Positions 30,877-39,228 of a DNA stretch of 64,000 bases are shown piece by piece. A model generated the notes under the pieces. That model saw only the letters and a program-made list of their open reading frames with translations, was not told the DNA's origin and ran no database searches. The DNA comes from Bin87 sp963666865 (lineage in GTDB: Bacteria; Chloroflexota; Dehalococcoidia; Lucifugimonadales; UBA3495): the NCBI GenBank assembly GCA_963666865.1, contig OY763072.1:4340001-4404000 (forward strand), read 5' to 3'. Each line of letters starts with the position of its first letter. Position 1 is the first letter of the stretch. The translations under genes were made by a program, and so were the position numbers.

Positions 30877-32193
30877 ATGACCAGCAGCAATAACTTCCAG
30901 TGGCGCCGGGATCAGGACGGCCTGGGCGTTTGGGAACACCGGGGCAAGGTGGCCGTCGTCGGCTACGGCCATTCGCCAGTGGATCGGCGGTGGGACGGCG
31001 TGGACCTGACCACCTCCCTGGGCGCTTACACCATCATGGCCTGCGAAAAGGCCATGGAACAGGCCGGGGTCACCATCGACCAGGTGGACGGCATCGTCTG
31101 CTGTGACAGCCACATCGCCGGCGGCAGCGGCGGGACCGCCTCCGTGTGGGCACCGCGGCCCTACTTTGATCCGCCCTACGACTCCGAGTACGGCCTGACC
31201 CTGATTAACGCCCAGTGGCTCATCAACACCATGGGCTTCAAGAACGTCAAATTTGCCCCCACCGGAGTGCCGACCATCGGCGAGATGGTGGGCATGGCCG
31301 CCCAGGCCGTGGGCGACGGTGTCTGCTCCACCTGTCTGGTCATCTATCCCACCGGCAACATGGAAGGCCGCTACCGGCGGGGCGGCGAGAACGCCGACGA
31401 CTACGCCCGGGGCGCGCGCCAGTGGACCGTGCCCTGGGGCAACCATGGCGGCAACGACTTCATCAACATCTTTCCCCACCTCCAGTACCTGATGAGGTAC
31501 GGCGGCGAACATGCGGATCTTGCCCCCTTCGTCATCAACCAGCACAAGAACGGTATGCTCACGCCCTGGGGATACAACGCCACCCACAACATCCAACCCA
31601 TATCGGTGGAGGACTACATCGGCTCCCGGCCAATTTTGAAACCCCTGCTCATCTGGGACTGTGACCGTCCCGTCAACGCCTCGGCGGCCTACCTGTTCAC
31701 CACCGCCGAGCGGGCGCAGGATATGAAATCCCAGCCCGTGTACGTGCTCAACCATTCTCAGCACAACTTCCGGTTCCGGACCACCCAGCCCGACCTGGAC
31801 GAGGTGGAGATGTGGACCGACCGGCAGGCCGCCCGCATGTACGAAGGCGCCGGCCTGGGTCCCGCCGACGTGGACATCTTCAACCCCTACGACGGCTACT
31901 CCATAATGACCCAGTTCTTCCTGGAGGGATTCCAGTGGCACGGGGTCAAGCGGGGCGAGGCTCTGTCTTTCTACGCCGGCGACATCACCGTCAAGGGCCC
32001 CCATCCCTTCAGTTCCAGCGGCGGCAACCTGGGCAACGGTCGCACCCGCACCGCCATGTACACCGACAGCATCGAGCAACTCCGGGGCACGGCCGGCGAC
32101 CGCCAGGTAACTGTGCGGGCCGAGACCGCCCTGTGCGCCTTCTCCACCCCCAGCAGTGGCGGCTGGCTGATGCTGGGCAAGTACCCTTCGTGA
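30877..32193 (+). CDS. Thiolase/acetyl-CoA acetyltransferase-like protein (SCP-x type)
   Basis: 438 residues with the thiolase superfamily layout: V-A-V-V-G-Y-G-H-S-P at the N-terminus, an A-M-E-Q-A-G-V-T-I-D-Q-V-D-G helix-strand unit, and a C-terminal part with D-I-F-N-P-Y-D-G-Y-S and F-S-S-S-G-G-N-L-G-N-G-R. The canonical nucleophilic Cys motif is not obvious; V-C-S-T-C-L-V-I-Y-P at about 150 is a candidate. It pairs with the DUF35 protein upstream. Likely cleavage or condensation of an unusual acyl-CoA. NspC-like and DUF3326 genes follow with short gaps. Confidence 0.82.
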   Translation: MTSSNNFQWRRDQDGLGVWEHRGKVAVVGYGHSPVDRRWDGVDLTTSLGAYTIMACEKAMEQAGVTIDQVDGIVCCDSHIAGGSGGTASVWAPRPYFDPPYDSEYGLTLINAQWLINTMGFKNVKFAPTGVPTIGEMVGMAAQAVGDGVCSTCLVIYPTGNMEGRYRRGGENADDYARGARQWTVPWGNHGGNDFINIFPHLQYLMRYGGEHADLAPFVINQHKNGMLTPWGYNATHNIQPISVEDYIGSRPILKPLLIWDCDRPVNASAAYLFTTAERAQDMKSQPVYVLNHSQHNFRFRTTQPDLDEVEMWTDRQAARMYEGAGLGPADVDIFNPYDGYSIMTQFFLEGFQWHGVKRGEALSFYAGDITVKGPHPFSSSGGNLGNGRTRTAMYTDSIEQLRGTAGDRQVTVRAETALCAFSTPSSGGWLMLGKYPS

Positions 32194-32220
32194 TGATTCC
32201 GGCGGCTGAGCCAGCGACAC

Positions 32221-33417
32221 ATGAACGATGTCACCGGGTGGCTTGAACGACTGGACGCCGGGCGCTCCGGCGACGTGCTGTTGGAGACTCCCGCATTCAT
32301 CTACGACGAGGCGGGCATCCTCCGGCTGCTGGGCAAAGCCGCAGCAATCCGGGAAAGCAGCGGTTGTCGGCTGCTTTTCGCGGTAAAGTCCTTCTGCTTC
32401 CGCGACGCGCTGGAGCTGATGGTTCCCTATCTGGATGGATTCGCCGTCAGTTCGCTCTTTGAAGCGACGCTGGCGCGGTCGGTCCTGCGCGACCGGGGCA
32501 CGGTGCATTTCACCACCCCGGGACTGCGGCCCCAAGATGCGGCTGATTTGGGCGTGCTCTGCGACTACGTCGCCTTCAACTCCGTCAACCAATTACGATC
32601 CCATCGAGACGTGTTGCATCCGGCAGTCCAGGCTGGCCTGCGGGTGAACCCGGAACTGTCTTTCATCGGCGATGCGCGGTACGACCCCTGCCGGCCGGCG
32701 TCCCGGTTGGGTGAGCCGCTGCCGACGGTGGCGCAAATTCTGGACGAGGGCGATTCCGTGTCCGGTCTGTTGCTCCACACCAACTGCGACGCCACCGACT
32801 TCGGCCAGCTTGAAGCCACCGTGAATAAAATCCGTCGCGGTTTGGGTCCCCGGTTGGATGACGGCCGGCTGCGGTGGATCAATTTGGGCGGCGGATACCT
32901 GTTTGAAGACGAATACGGCGGCGACGCCCTCGACCTGACGCCCCTGTACCGCACGATAGATTTCCTGCAACGAGGCTGTAGCCTGGAGACGATCATAGAA
33001 CCGGGCGCCGCGCTGATACGGACGGCATGCTGCCTGGTATCCACCGTGCTGGAAATCCAAACGCGGAGCGGCGAAAGAACCGCGATCCTCGATACGACGG
33101 TAAACCATATGCCGGAGGTGTTCGAGTACCAGTATGAACCGGACGTTCTGGGCCACCGGGACGGCGCCGATTGGGCCTGTACGCTGGCCGGATGTACCTG
33201 CCTGGCCGGGGACGTCTTCGGGGAGTACAGCTTTGACCGTCCCCTGGCGGTAGGTGACCGGGTGGTGTTTCTCAACATGGGCGCCTACACCCTCGTCAAG
33301 GCCCATATGTTCAACGGCGTCAATCTGCCGACGATTTACGCCCTCACCTCGGGCGGTGAACTGCTGACGAAACGACGCTACACCTACGACGATTTCGCAG
33401 CGCGATGGGGAGCATGA
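32221..33417 (+). CDS. PLP-dependent decarboxylase, carboxynorspermidine decarboxylase-like
   Basis: 398 residues of the alanine-racemase-fold decarboxylase group. The PLP Lys is in L-F-A-V-K-S-F-C (about residue 56). Then come H-T-N-C-D-A-T-D-F, N-L-G-G-G-Y, I-E-P-G-A-A-L-I-R, C-L-A-G-D-V-F and the C-terminal L-V-K-A-H-M-F-N-G-V-N. The last motif and overall order match NspC better than diaminopimelate decarboxylase. The expected substrate is a carboxylated polyamine, but the operon neighbours (thiolase-like, DUF3326) are not polyamine genes, so a different substrate is possible. Confidence 0.75.
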   Translation: MNDVTGWLERLDAGRSGDVLLETPAFIYDEAGILRLLGKAAAIRESSGCRLLFAVKSFCFRDALELMVPYLDGFAVSSLFEATLARSVLRDRGTVHFTTPGLRPQDAADLGVLCDYVAFNSVNQLRSHRDVLHPAVQAGLRVNPELSFIGDARYDPCRPASRLGEPLPTVAQILDEGDSVSGLLLHTNCDATDFGQLEATVNKIRRGLGPRLDDGRLRWINLGGGYLFEDEYGGDALDLTPLYRTIDFLQRGCSLETIIEPGAALIRTACCLVSTVLEIQTRSGERTAILDTTVNHMPEVFEYQYEPDVLGHRDGADWACTLAGCTCLAGDVFGEYSFDRPLAVGDRVVFLNMGAYTLVKAHMFNGVNLPTIYALTSGGELLTKRRYTYDDFAARWGA

Positions 33418-34775
33418 GCAACGTCATGGCGACTGTCGAACTGTACGAACGGGAGCTGATTGTCTCCACAACAGGGCTGAAAACGAATCTGCGCCGGCGG
33501 TTGTGCGAAGCCGTGGCGGAGCGACTGCAACCGGACGAGATGCCGATCAGGTTGGCGGTTACTGGCAAGGTGCGGATCCCAAATTCCGATCAGGAAGGAC
33601 ACCACTGCGAAGTTGGCCTGCTGCGCGGGTTGGAGGGCCACCGGCGGGCGGCGTCCCTATTCCGCTTGGACCGCCGGCCGGTGGAAAACTCCGAGCAGTT
33701 CAACGCCGTTCTGCTGGTGCCCACCGGGGTGGGAGCGGAGATCGGCGGTCACGCCGGGGATGCCATGCCGGTGGCCGCCCTGCTGGCCGCGGTCTGCGAC
33801 ACGCTGATCACCCATCCCAACGTGGTGAATGCGTCGGACGTCATCGAGATGCCGGCCAACTCCCTTTATGTGGAGGGCAGCGTGATCGCCCGGCTGATGC
33901 AGGGTCAGCTAGGGCTACAGCGGGTCCGCAACAACCGTTTGCTGGTGGTGATCGGCCCCCATGACGACGAACTCTTCGTCCATGCGGCCATCAATTCGAT
34001 CAACGCGGCCCGGACGTCCTATGGGTTGATCCAGCCACAGGTGTTACGGCTGGAAAGTGGCCTGGAGATGGACTCCACCTACGCCCGGTCCGGGCGGGCT
34101 GCCGGCCGGGTACGGGGGCTGGAACCTCTGTTTGCGGAATTGGACCGGCGGCGCGACCAGTATGACGCCGTGGCCATCACGTCCCTGATCGGGGTGCCGG
34201 CCGGCTACCATTTCGAGTACTTTGACCGCATGGGCGACATGGTCAACCCCTGGGGCGGCGTGGAGGCGATGCTGACCCATGCCATTTCATCCCGGTACGA
34301 CGTGCCCTCGGCCCATGCCCCCATGCTGGACAGCCGGGAGATTGCCAACGCCGACCCCGGCGTGGTCGATCCCCGCATGGCGGCGGAGGCCGTATCGCTG
34401 GCGATGATCCAGTGCATCCTGAAAGGGTTGCAGCGCAGTCCCCGGCTGGTCACCGACCCGGAAGCCCGGCGACATCACAGCGTTCTCAACGCGGCCGACG
34501 TGTCGTGCCTGGTGATCCCCGACGGATGCGTGGGGCTGCCCACCCTGGCGGCGTTGGAGCAGGGCATAGCCACCATCGCCGTGCGGGAGAACCGCAACCT
34601 GATGAGCAATGACCTCACGGAACTGCCCTGGGCGGCGGGCCAGCTGCACATCGTGGAGAACTACTGGGAGGCCGCCGGCGTAATGGCCGCGCTGCGCGCC
34701 GGGGTGGACCCGGCCGCGGTGCGCCGGCCGCTGACGGGGGCGGAGGTTACTGGATTCCCGCTTTCGCGGGAATGA
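33414..34775 (+). CDS. DUF3326 family protein
   Basis: 453 residues. The block V-P-T-G-V-G-A-E-I-G-G-H-A-G-D-A followed by I-T-H-P-N-V-V-N-A-S and L-Y-V-E-G is the hallmark of DUF3326, a family known from cyanobacteria and plants with no assigned reaction. The start is taken at ATG 33414, which overlaps the NspC-like stop as ATGA; ATG 33405 is an alternative. The last residues (F-P-L-S-R-E) and the TGA stop are encoded by the dispersed hairpin repeat at 34750, so the natural C-terminus has been replaced or extended by the repeat. Confidence 0.8.
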   Translation: MSNVMATVELYERELIVSTTGLKTNLRRRLCEAVAERLQPDEMPIRLAVTGKVRIPNSDQEGHHCEVGLLRGLEGHRRAASLFRLDRRPVENSEQFNAVLLVPTGVGAEIGGHAGDAMPVAALLAAVCDTLITHPNVVNASDVIEMPANSLYVEGSVIARLMQGQLGLQRVRNNRLLVVIGPHDDELFVHAAINSINAARTSYGLIQPQVLRLESGLEMDSTYARSGRAAGRVRGLEPLFAELDRRRDQYDAVAITSLIGVPAGYHFEYFDRMGDMVNPWGGVEAMLTHAISSRYDVPSAHAPMLDSREIANADPGVVDPRMAAEAVSLAMIQCILKGLQRSPRLVTDPEARRHHSVLNAADVSCLVIPDGCVGLPTLAALEQGIATIAVRENRNLMSNDLTELPWAAGQLHIVENYWEAAGVMAALRAGVDPAAVRRPLTGAEVTGFPLSRE

Positions 34776-34800
34776 CGGGTAGAGGAAGCGGGAATGACGG
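34750..34800. repeat. Solo hairpin of the dispersed repeat, forming the end of the DUF3326 gene
   Basis: CTGGATTCCCGC-TTTC-GCGGGAATGACGG (34750-34778), followed by a partial second copy GCGGGAATGACGG (34788-34800). The TGA stop of the upstream gene (34773-34775) is part of the hairpin arm. Confidence 0.85.
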
Positions 34801-34819
34801 ACTAAGGGGCGACCGCCCG

Positions 34820-35098
34820 TTACCCGGGCAACAGGCCGTCGCCGATGAAGATGTGCTCCGCTTCGTCCAGCGTGAGGTCCGTTTCCGGCAGGATCAGGTC
34901 CGATTCTACCAATTCGTCAAGGGGCAAAGGCTCGCCCCGGTTCCGCACCAGTTGGAACATCTCGTCCAGCAGCGATTGGAATTGGGCGCCGTCCTCAGCG
35001 GCCACCGCTTCCACCATGCGGTTGTCGATGTCGTTGAGTTCGTCGATGGCCGACCCGGGCAGGTTGAACTGACCCTCGCCAAGTATCCGTACAATCAC
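34820..35098 (-). CDS. pspAA: PspA-associated protein PspAA
   Basis: 92 residues: M-I-V-R-I-L-G-E-G-Q-F, then L-D-E-M-F-Q-L-V and L-P-L-D-E-L-V-E-S-D-L-I-L-P. This closely follows the PspAA family that accompanies PspA in actinobacteria, archaea and Chloroflexota. It binds or modulates the PspA membrane-stress protein. It lies 40 bases downstream of pspA on the same strand. Confidence 0.87.
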   Translation of the reverse strand: MIVRILGEGQFNLPGSAIDELNDIDNRMVEAVAAEDGAQFQSLLDEMFQLVRNRGEPLPLDELVESDLILPETDLTLDEAEHIFIGDGLLPG

Positions 35099-35138
35099 GT
35101 TCAGCGCTCCAGTATTGCGGAAAGCGGTGGGGCGTCAG

Positions 35139-35861
35139 TCAGGCGCCGGCCCCGCTGGGCGGAGTTGCCCCGTTGGGGTTTTTCAGCGCCGCCAATTCGG
35201 CTTCAACAGTGCTGGAAGCCGATATCTGCGCCAGTTCCCGCTCAATGTCGTCCTGGGGGCCGGTGATGTCGTCCAGCACGCCGGAGGCCACCAGCTCGTC
35301 AATGGCGCCGGCTTTGGCCCTCATCTGGTCAGTCTTGTTCTCGGCCCGCTGCACCGCCAGCGAAACGTCGCCCATCTCCTCGGAAATGCCGCCGAGGGCG
35401 GCGCCGATGCGGACCTGGGCCTGGGCCGCCGAATACTGCGCCTTGATGATTTCCTTCTTGTTGCGGAAGGCGTCCACTTTGGCCTGGAGACGCTTTTCGG
35501 CTTCGGTCAACTTCTCCTGCTCCCGCTCCATGCCGGCGATCTGTTCGTCCAGACCCTCCAGCTCAATCAGGGCAGTCTGCTTGCGTTGCAGGGCCAGGCG
35601 GGCCAGGTCGTCCCGGTCGGCATCTACCGCCTGGCGAGCCTGCCGGTCCAGGCGGGCGATGTTCTCCTGAACCCGCTCGGCCTGCTGCTGGATGCGTCGC
35701 TTTGCCGTCACCATCTCGACGACGCCGCGCTTGACGTTCTGGAGCATTTCCAGCTGCTTCTCGTAGGAGTAGTCCAGGGTTTCCCGCGGATCCTCAGCGG
35801 AGTCCAATATCCGGTTCATTTTCGATTTCACGATGGTTGACATTCGGGAAAACATTCCCAT
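35139..35861 (-). CDS. pspA: Phage-shock protein A / IM30 family
   Basis: 240-residue, almost entirely helical ESCRT-III-like protein with the PspA start (G-M-F-S-R-M-S-T-I-V-K-S-K-M-N), D-P-R-E-T-L-D-Y-S-Y, long heptad-rich coiled coils and a C-terminal T-V-E-A-E-L-A-A-L-K motif. It binds stressed membranes and helps maintain proton-motive force. It is in a cluster with a small membrane protein upstream and pspAA downstream, with one visible promoter before the first gene. Confidence 0.93.
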   Translation of the reverse strand: MGMFSRMSTIVKSKMNRILDSAEDPRETLDYSYEKQLEMLQNVKRGVVEMVTAKRRIQQQAERVQENIARLDRQARQAVDADRDDLARLALQRKQTALIELEGLDEQIAGMEREQEKLTEAEKRLQAKVDAFRNKKEIIKAQYSAAQAQVRIGAALGGISEEMGDVSLAVQRAENKTDQMRAKAGAIDELVASGVLDDITGPQDDIERELAQISASSTVEAELAALKNPNGATPPSGAGA

Positions 35862-35932
35862 GATCTCACCTTCCTAATGATTGTTTTCGAGTACGGCGTG
35901 CCGGAGGCTGCGCCGGCAGGTCCGGCGACGGC

Positions 35933-36115
35933 TCAATAGCCGCGTCTTGAACCTGAACCGAAGAAGGCCCAGCCCAACATCACCACCGCCGCAATAACGC
36001 ACAGCACTCCGGCGATACGGAGCAGGAAATCCAACACGCCAAGGATCATCAGTATGCCCAGGGCCAGCAGGGCCAATCCCAGCAAGATGCCGGCAGTTCT
36101 ACTAAATCCTCCCAT
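35933..36115 (-). CDS. Small two-span membrane protein of the psp cluster
   Basis: 60 residues from ATG 36115, chosen for GGAGGAAG upstream; a longer frame to 36178 lacks an RBS. Two hydrophobic stretches (about residues 8-24 and 30-50) are separated by a short loop, with a basic C-terminus (G-S-R-R-G-Y). First gene of the pspA operon. A PspC-like membrane-anchor role is possible but only inferred from context. Confidence 0.65.
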   Translation of the reverse strand: MGGFSRTAGILLGLALLALGILMILGVLDFLLRIAGVLCVIAAVVMLGWAFFGSGSRRGY

Positions 36116-36148
36116 CGGGCTTCCTCCATCGTCGGTTGGTGTGAACAG

Positions 36149-36178
36149 AGGATAATAGTCGCCGCCGGCGGCGGTCAA
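36149..36178 (-). promoter_or_regulatory. Promoter of the psp cluster
   Basis: On the minus strand TTGACC (36178-36173) is followed by TATTAT (15-base spacer) overlapping TATCCT (18-base spacer), about 35 bases before ATG 36115. Confidence 0.55.
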
Positions 36179-36187
36179 GCCGGGCCT

Positions 36188-36340
36188 TTCTCTGAGTCAG
36201 GACGATTGCAAAGTCACCGCGCAACCCTTTTCCGCTCATCCTGAGCCTGTCGAAGGATGCTCGTTGCGGTGGTTGATGGTTCGACAGGCTCACCATGAGC
36301 GGATGGAAAAAGGACTTTGCAATCGTCCTGTTCTCTGAGT
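36188..36340. mobile_element. MITE-like element with perfect 18-bp inverted ends and 10-bp target duplication
   Basis: Element 36198-36330 (133 bp) begins CAGGACGATTGCAAAGTC and ends with the exact complement. Perfect 10-bp direct repeats TTCTCTGAGT flank it (36188-36197 and 36331-36340). The interior has a GCTCATCCTGAGCCTGTCG-type arm pair, a different core from the copy at 28758. It sits between the psp promoter and the DUF4178 gene. A TATAAT at 36356 suggests the right flank is part of a promoter. Confidence 0.92.
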
Positions 36341-36430
36341 AGGGCGGTCCTGGGCTATAATGTGGCATCCTGCATCGCACTGCTGGCGGTATCCGGGCAT
36401 TCCCATTTTCCTCCGCTTGGGGAGACCACA

Positions 36431-37057
36431 ATGCGCAACCAATCATCCTTGGGCCGGCTTTTCGGTCGAATCATGGGCCGTGGCAATAACCGGCCGTCCG
36501 GAACAGCCGACCGCCTGGTTATCGACAACAGCATCCGCGCCGCGCAGGTTGGCGACGTGGTGGTGGTGCAGGGTTTCCATTTGGACTACGACGATGCCTA
36601 CCTGCTGGTGGAACAGGTCCATCGGTACGCCGGCAGCGGCATCGAATGGCACGAGCTGGTGGCAGCCGACGCCCAACGGCGCCTTTGGCTGGAGTGGTCC
36701 GGCGACGGCGACAACATTTTCGTCACCGCAACCACGGAACGCCGGCCGGTGGGGCTGGACGCCATCGGTTTGACCGAAGATGATCTCATCGCCCTGGACG
36801 AGGAGCATTCAATCGACAACGGCGTGGTCATCGCAGAGCGGCGTTACTCTTACCGCAACAGTTTCGAGGCTTTTTATTACCCGGGCGACCGCCCCGGAGA
36901 AGGAGAGGGTTTCTATATGTGGGAGTTTCTGGCGGACGATGGGGGCGATATGCTGGCCGTCACCAAGTTCGAGGGCCTCCCCTTTGAAGCCCACTTCAGC
37001 GAAATCATAGATCCTGACAACGTGCTGGTGTATCCGGGGCAGAGGTCAGAGACGTAA
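36431..37057 (+). CDS. DUF4178 domain protein
   Basis: 208 residues from ATG 36431 (TTGGGGAGACC upstream). Beta-rich, with V-G-D-V-V-V-V-Q-G, G-I-E-W-H-E-L-V-A-A-D, R-L-W-L-E-W-S and the late F-Y-M-W-E-F-L, all as in DUF4178. The function is unknown. Such genes often neighbour pspA, DUF350 and polyamine-type genes, and here DUF350 follows 31 bases downstream. Confidence 0.78.
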   Translation: MRNQSSLGRLFGRIMGRGNNRPSGTADRLVIDNSIRAAQVGDVVVVQGFHLDYDDAYLLVEQVHRYAGSGIEWHELVAADAQRRLWLEWSGDGDNIFVTATTERRPVGLDAIGLTEDDLIALDEEHSIDNGVVIAERRYSYRNSFEAFYYPGDRPGEGEGFYMWEFLADDGGDMLAVTKFEGLPFEAHFSEIIDPDNVLVYPGQRSET

Positions 37058-37088
37058 CCGCGATAGGACGGAATGGAGAAAGCGCCAA

Positions 37089-37970
37089 GTGGACTTGCTG
37101 ATTGACATACTGACCTACCTCCCCCGAGGGCTGATTTACGTGGCGCTGGGGCTGGTGGTATTGACCATCGCTAAATTGGCGCGGGACGTGGTCACTCGCC
37201 ACCGTATTGAGGAGGAGATCGTAGCCAAAAGCAACCTCGCGGTGGCGCTGCGGCTTTCGGGATACCTGGCCGGCGTCATCCTGGTTTTCCTCGGAGCCGT
37301 GTACCAGCCTTTGGGCGTTGGGGCTTACGGGGGACTGGGAATTGACCGGGCATTCGGATTGGAAGCGCTATGGGTATTCCTGTACTCGTTGGCGGGAATC
37401 GTCGCATTGAACTTGATGCGTCTGGTTACCGACCGCCTGGTGCTGTATCGGTTTGAGCTGGAACGCGAGATCATCCAGGACCAGAACGTGGGGGCGGCAG
37501 CGGCGGAATTCGGCGTGAACGTCGCCTCCGGTCTCGTCATCGCGGGAGCAATCGCCGGCCAGGGCGGTCCGTTGAACGCGCTGGCGTTCTTTGGACTTGG
37601 CCTCATCGTCCTCGTCCTGTTCGCCCTGTTCTACGAATGGACCACCCCCTTCAACATCCACGACGAGATTGAGCAAGATAACCCGGCGGTGGGCATCGCC
37701 CTGGGTGGCAACCTGATTGCAATTGGCCTGGTCACCTTCAAGGCCACCTTCGGCGATTTCGTAGGTTGGCAGGAAAGCATCCTGGAGTTCGTCATCTACT
37801 CCGTGGTGGGCTTCGTATTGCTGTACGTATTGCGTCTGGCGGTGGACCTGGTGCTGCTGCCCCACACCCGGGTCTCGGAGCAGGTGGCAGCGGGGCGCAA
37901 CGTAGGCGTGGCCTTCGTGGAGACTGCGGTGGTGGTCAGCTCCGCGCTGATATTGCTCCTGGCCATCTAG
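37089..37970 (+). CDS. DUF350 membrane protein, two-domain form
   Basis: 293 residues starting at GTG 37089. About eight hydrophobic helices are arranged as two related four-helix units. In each, a helix such as I-A-K-L-A-R-D-V-V or M-R-L-V-T-D-R-L-V-L precedes a cytoplasmic loop with N-L-A-V-A-L or N-V-G-A-A-A-A-E-F. DUF350 proteins are often linked to membrane stress operons (PspA, DUF4178), as here. The TAG stop is the first three bases of the repeat element at 37968. Confidence 0.82.
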   Translation: MDLLIDILTYLPRGLIYVALGLVVLTIAKLARDVVTRHRIEEEIVAKSNLAVALRLSGYLAGVILVFLGAVYQPLGVGAYGGLGIDRAFGLEALWVFLYSLAGIVALNLMRLVTDRLVLYRFELEREIIQDQNVGAAAAEFGVNVASGLVIAGAIAGQGGPLNALAFFGLGLIVLVLFALFYEWTTPFNIHDEIEQDNPAVGIALGGNLIAIGLVTFKATFGDFVGWQESILEFVIYSVVGFVLLYVLRLAVDLVLLPHTRVSEQVAAGRNVGVAFVETAVVVSSALILLLAI

Positions 37971-38121
37971 GCCGTGCTGACATTTAACCGTCATTCCGGC
38001 GAAAGCCGGAATCCAGTGACCAACACCCTCAGTTTCGTTGCGAAAATCAAGCACTTGACGGTTTCTGGACTCCGGCTTTCGCCGGAGTGACGGGTTGGTA
38101 ATTTCATATGCGATAGCCTTG
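37968..38121. mobile_element. MITE-like element with two mirrored hairpins
   Basis: The left end TAGGCCGTGCTGACATTT contains the stop codon of the DUF350 gene. The core has CGTCATTCCGGC-GAAA-GCCGGAATCCAG (37988-38015) and CTGGACTCCGGC-TTTC-GCCGGAGTGACGG. The right end (CAAGGCTATCGCA on the minus strand) resembles the TIR of the copies at 28758 and 43030 and overlaps the end of the next gene. No target duplication seen. Confidence 0.7.
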
Positions 38122-39228
38122 GGACGCCGGCAATGACAGCAAACGCCGCGTGATGTCGGCTTGGGCCGCGCTGGCGGCAGCGGCTTCGACCCGCGCTTCC
38201 AGCAGAGCGTAGCCATCCTCCATGATAGCCGTGAGAACCCCGTCAGGGGGCGGGGGCATGTCGCGGTTAACCACCGGCTCCAGGAGACGGTCAAAAAACG
38301 CCGGGTCGCCCACCAACCCCTGCCATTGGTCGGCAAAAGGATCCAGGCTGCCGTCGTAGAGTCGCAGCAGGAACACGGAGCGAACCGGGTCCAGACCCTC
38401 GGCGATGATGGCCTCGACCCGCAAGTCGGCGCCGCGTCCGGTGTCGAACTCCGCCGCTCCCTCGTCCTCGTTCCAGCGGGCGTCCTTGAACAAATCGAAA
38501 CCGTCGATCAACGCCTCGGTTTCCTCCAGCAATGCGCCGATCAGCCGGCGGCCGGCCCTCGCCACCTCGGAACGGCTCCCGTCGGGCGCCGGGCGGAGGC
38601 AGCGGCGACGGTACAGACCGGACACCACCGGCCGGCATGGTTCGGACCGGGACATATCGGCGGGCGGCGGTACTGCGCAGCCGTGCTTGTCCACAAAGTA
38701 GAGCAGCGCGCACGACTGCATCCAATCCAGAAGTTGCTGCCGATCCTCCGCGTATCCCTGGGTTACTGCCCATTCCAGGGGCCGATAGGCGGGCAGCATC
38801 GTCAGCGTCAGGTCAGCGTCGCCACCGCCAGCCCGGCGACACAAGTGCGGCCGTTGCAGGTGGGCGGACACCGGGTCGTCGGGGTGGGCCGGCCGGCCCC
38901 AACCGCGCCCCGTCGCCAGCGACAGCCGACAGAGACCGGACCGCCACTGTTCCACCAGCGCCAGCAGCACGGCGTAACAGGCCGGCAGGTCGGGATTGGC
39001 GTGTCGGTCCAAACTAGCCTGGACCTCGGCCTGCCCGCCGGCATCCTCGGGAAACAGCCGGCCCAACAACCGGCGCAGGGTCAGGCGGCGGGTTTCGCCC
39101 GGCAATTCGACGTACAGCGTCGTGTCCGCCGGCAGTTGGTCCGTCCATGCCGATACGGTGAGACCGCCGGCATCGGAGACTCCCATTGGCTCAGGCCAGC
39201 CAGGCGGGGCGGGTTCCATCGTCGCCAT
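38104..39228 (-). CDS. Uncharacterised protein of the SecA-paralogue operon
   Basis: 374 residues, no signal peptide or membrane helix. Leu/Arg/Ala-rich with mixed alpha content: L-R-R-L-L-G-R-L-F-P-E, a central L-L-Y-F-V-D-K-H-G-C-A-V-P-P-P and a C-terminal region with L-F-K-D-A-R-W-N-E-D-E. The phrase L-L-Y-F-V-D-K is reminiscent of the L-L-Y-W-V-D-G segment in the transglutaminase-like protein of the same operon. Its start overlaps the end of the lipoprotein gene by 38 bases. I do not recognise a family. The final codons lie in the repeat at 37968. Confidence 0.6.
   Translation of the reverse strand: MATMEPAPPGWPEPMGVSDAGGLTVSAWTDQLPADTTLYVELPGETRRLTLRRLLGRLFPEDAGGQAEVQASLDRHANPDLPACYAVLLALVEQWRSGLCRLSLATGRGWGRPAHPDDPVSAHLQRPHLCRRAGGGDADLTLTMLPAYRPLEWAVTQGYAEDRQQLLDWMQSCALLYFVDKHGCAVPPPADMSRSEPCRPVVSGLYRRRCLRPAPDGSRSEVARAGRRLIGALLEETEALIDGFDLFKDARWNEDEGAAEFDTGRGADLRVEAIIAEGLDPVRSVFLLRLYDGSLDPFADQWQGLVGDPAFFDRLLEPVVNRDMPPPPDGVLTAIMEDGYALLEARVEAAAASAAQADITRRLLSLPASQGYRI

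Noticed and set aside
30859..32592. A 577-residue frame antisense to the thiolase-like gene
   Set aside because: It crosses two plus-strand genes and has no recognisable domain.
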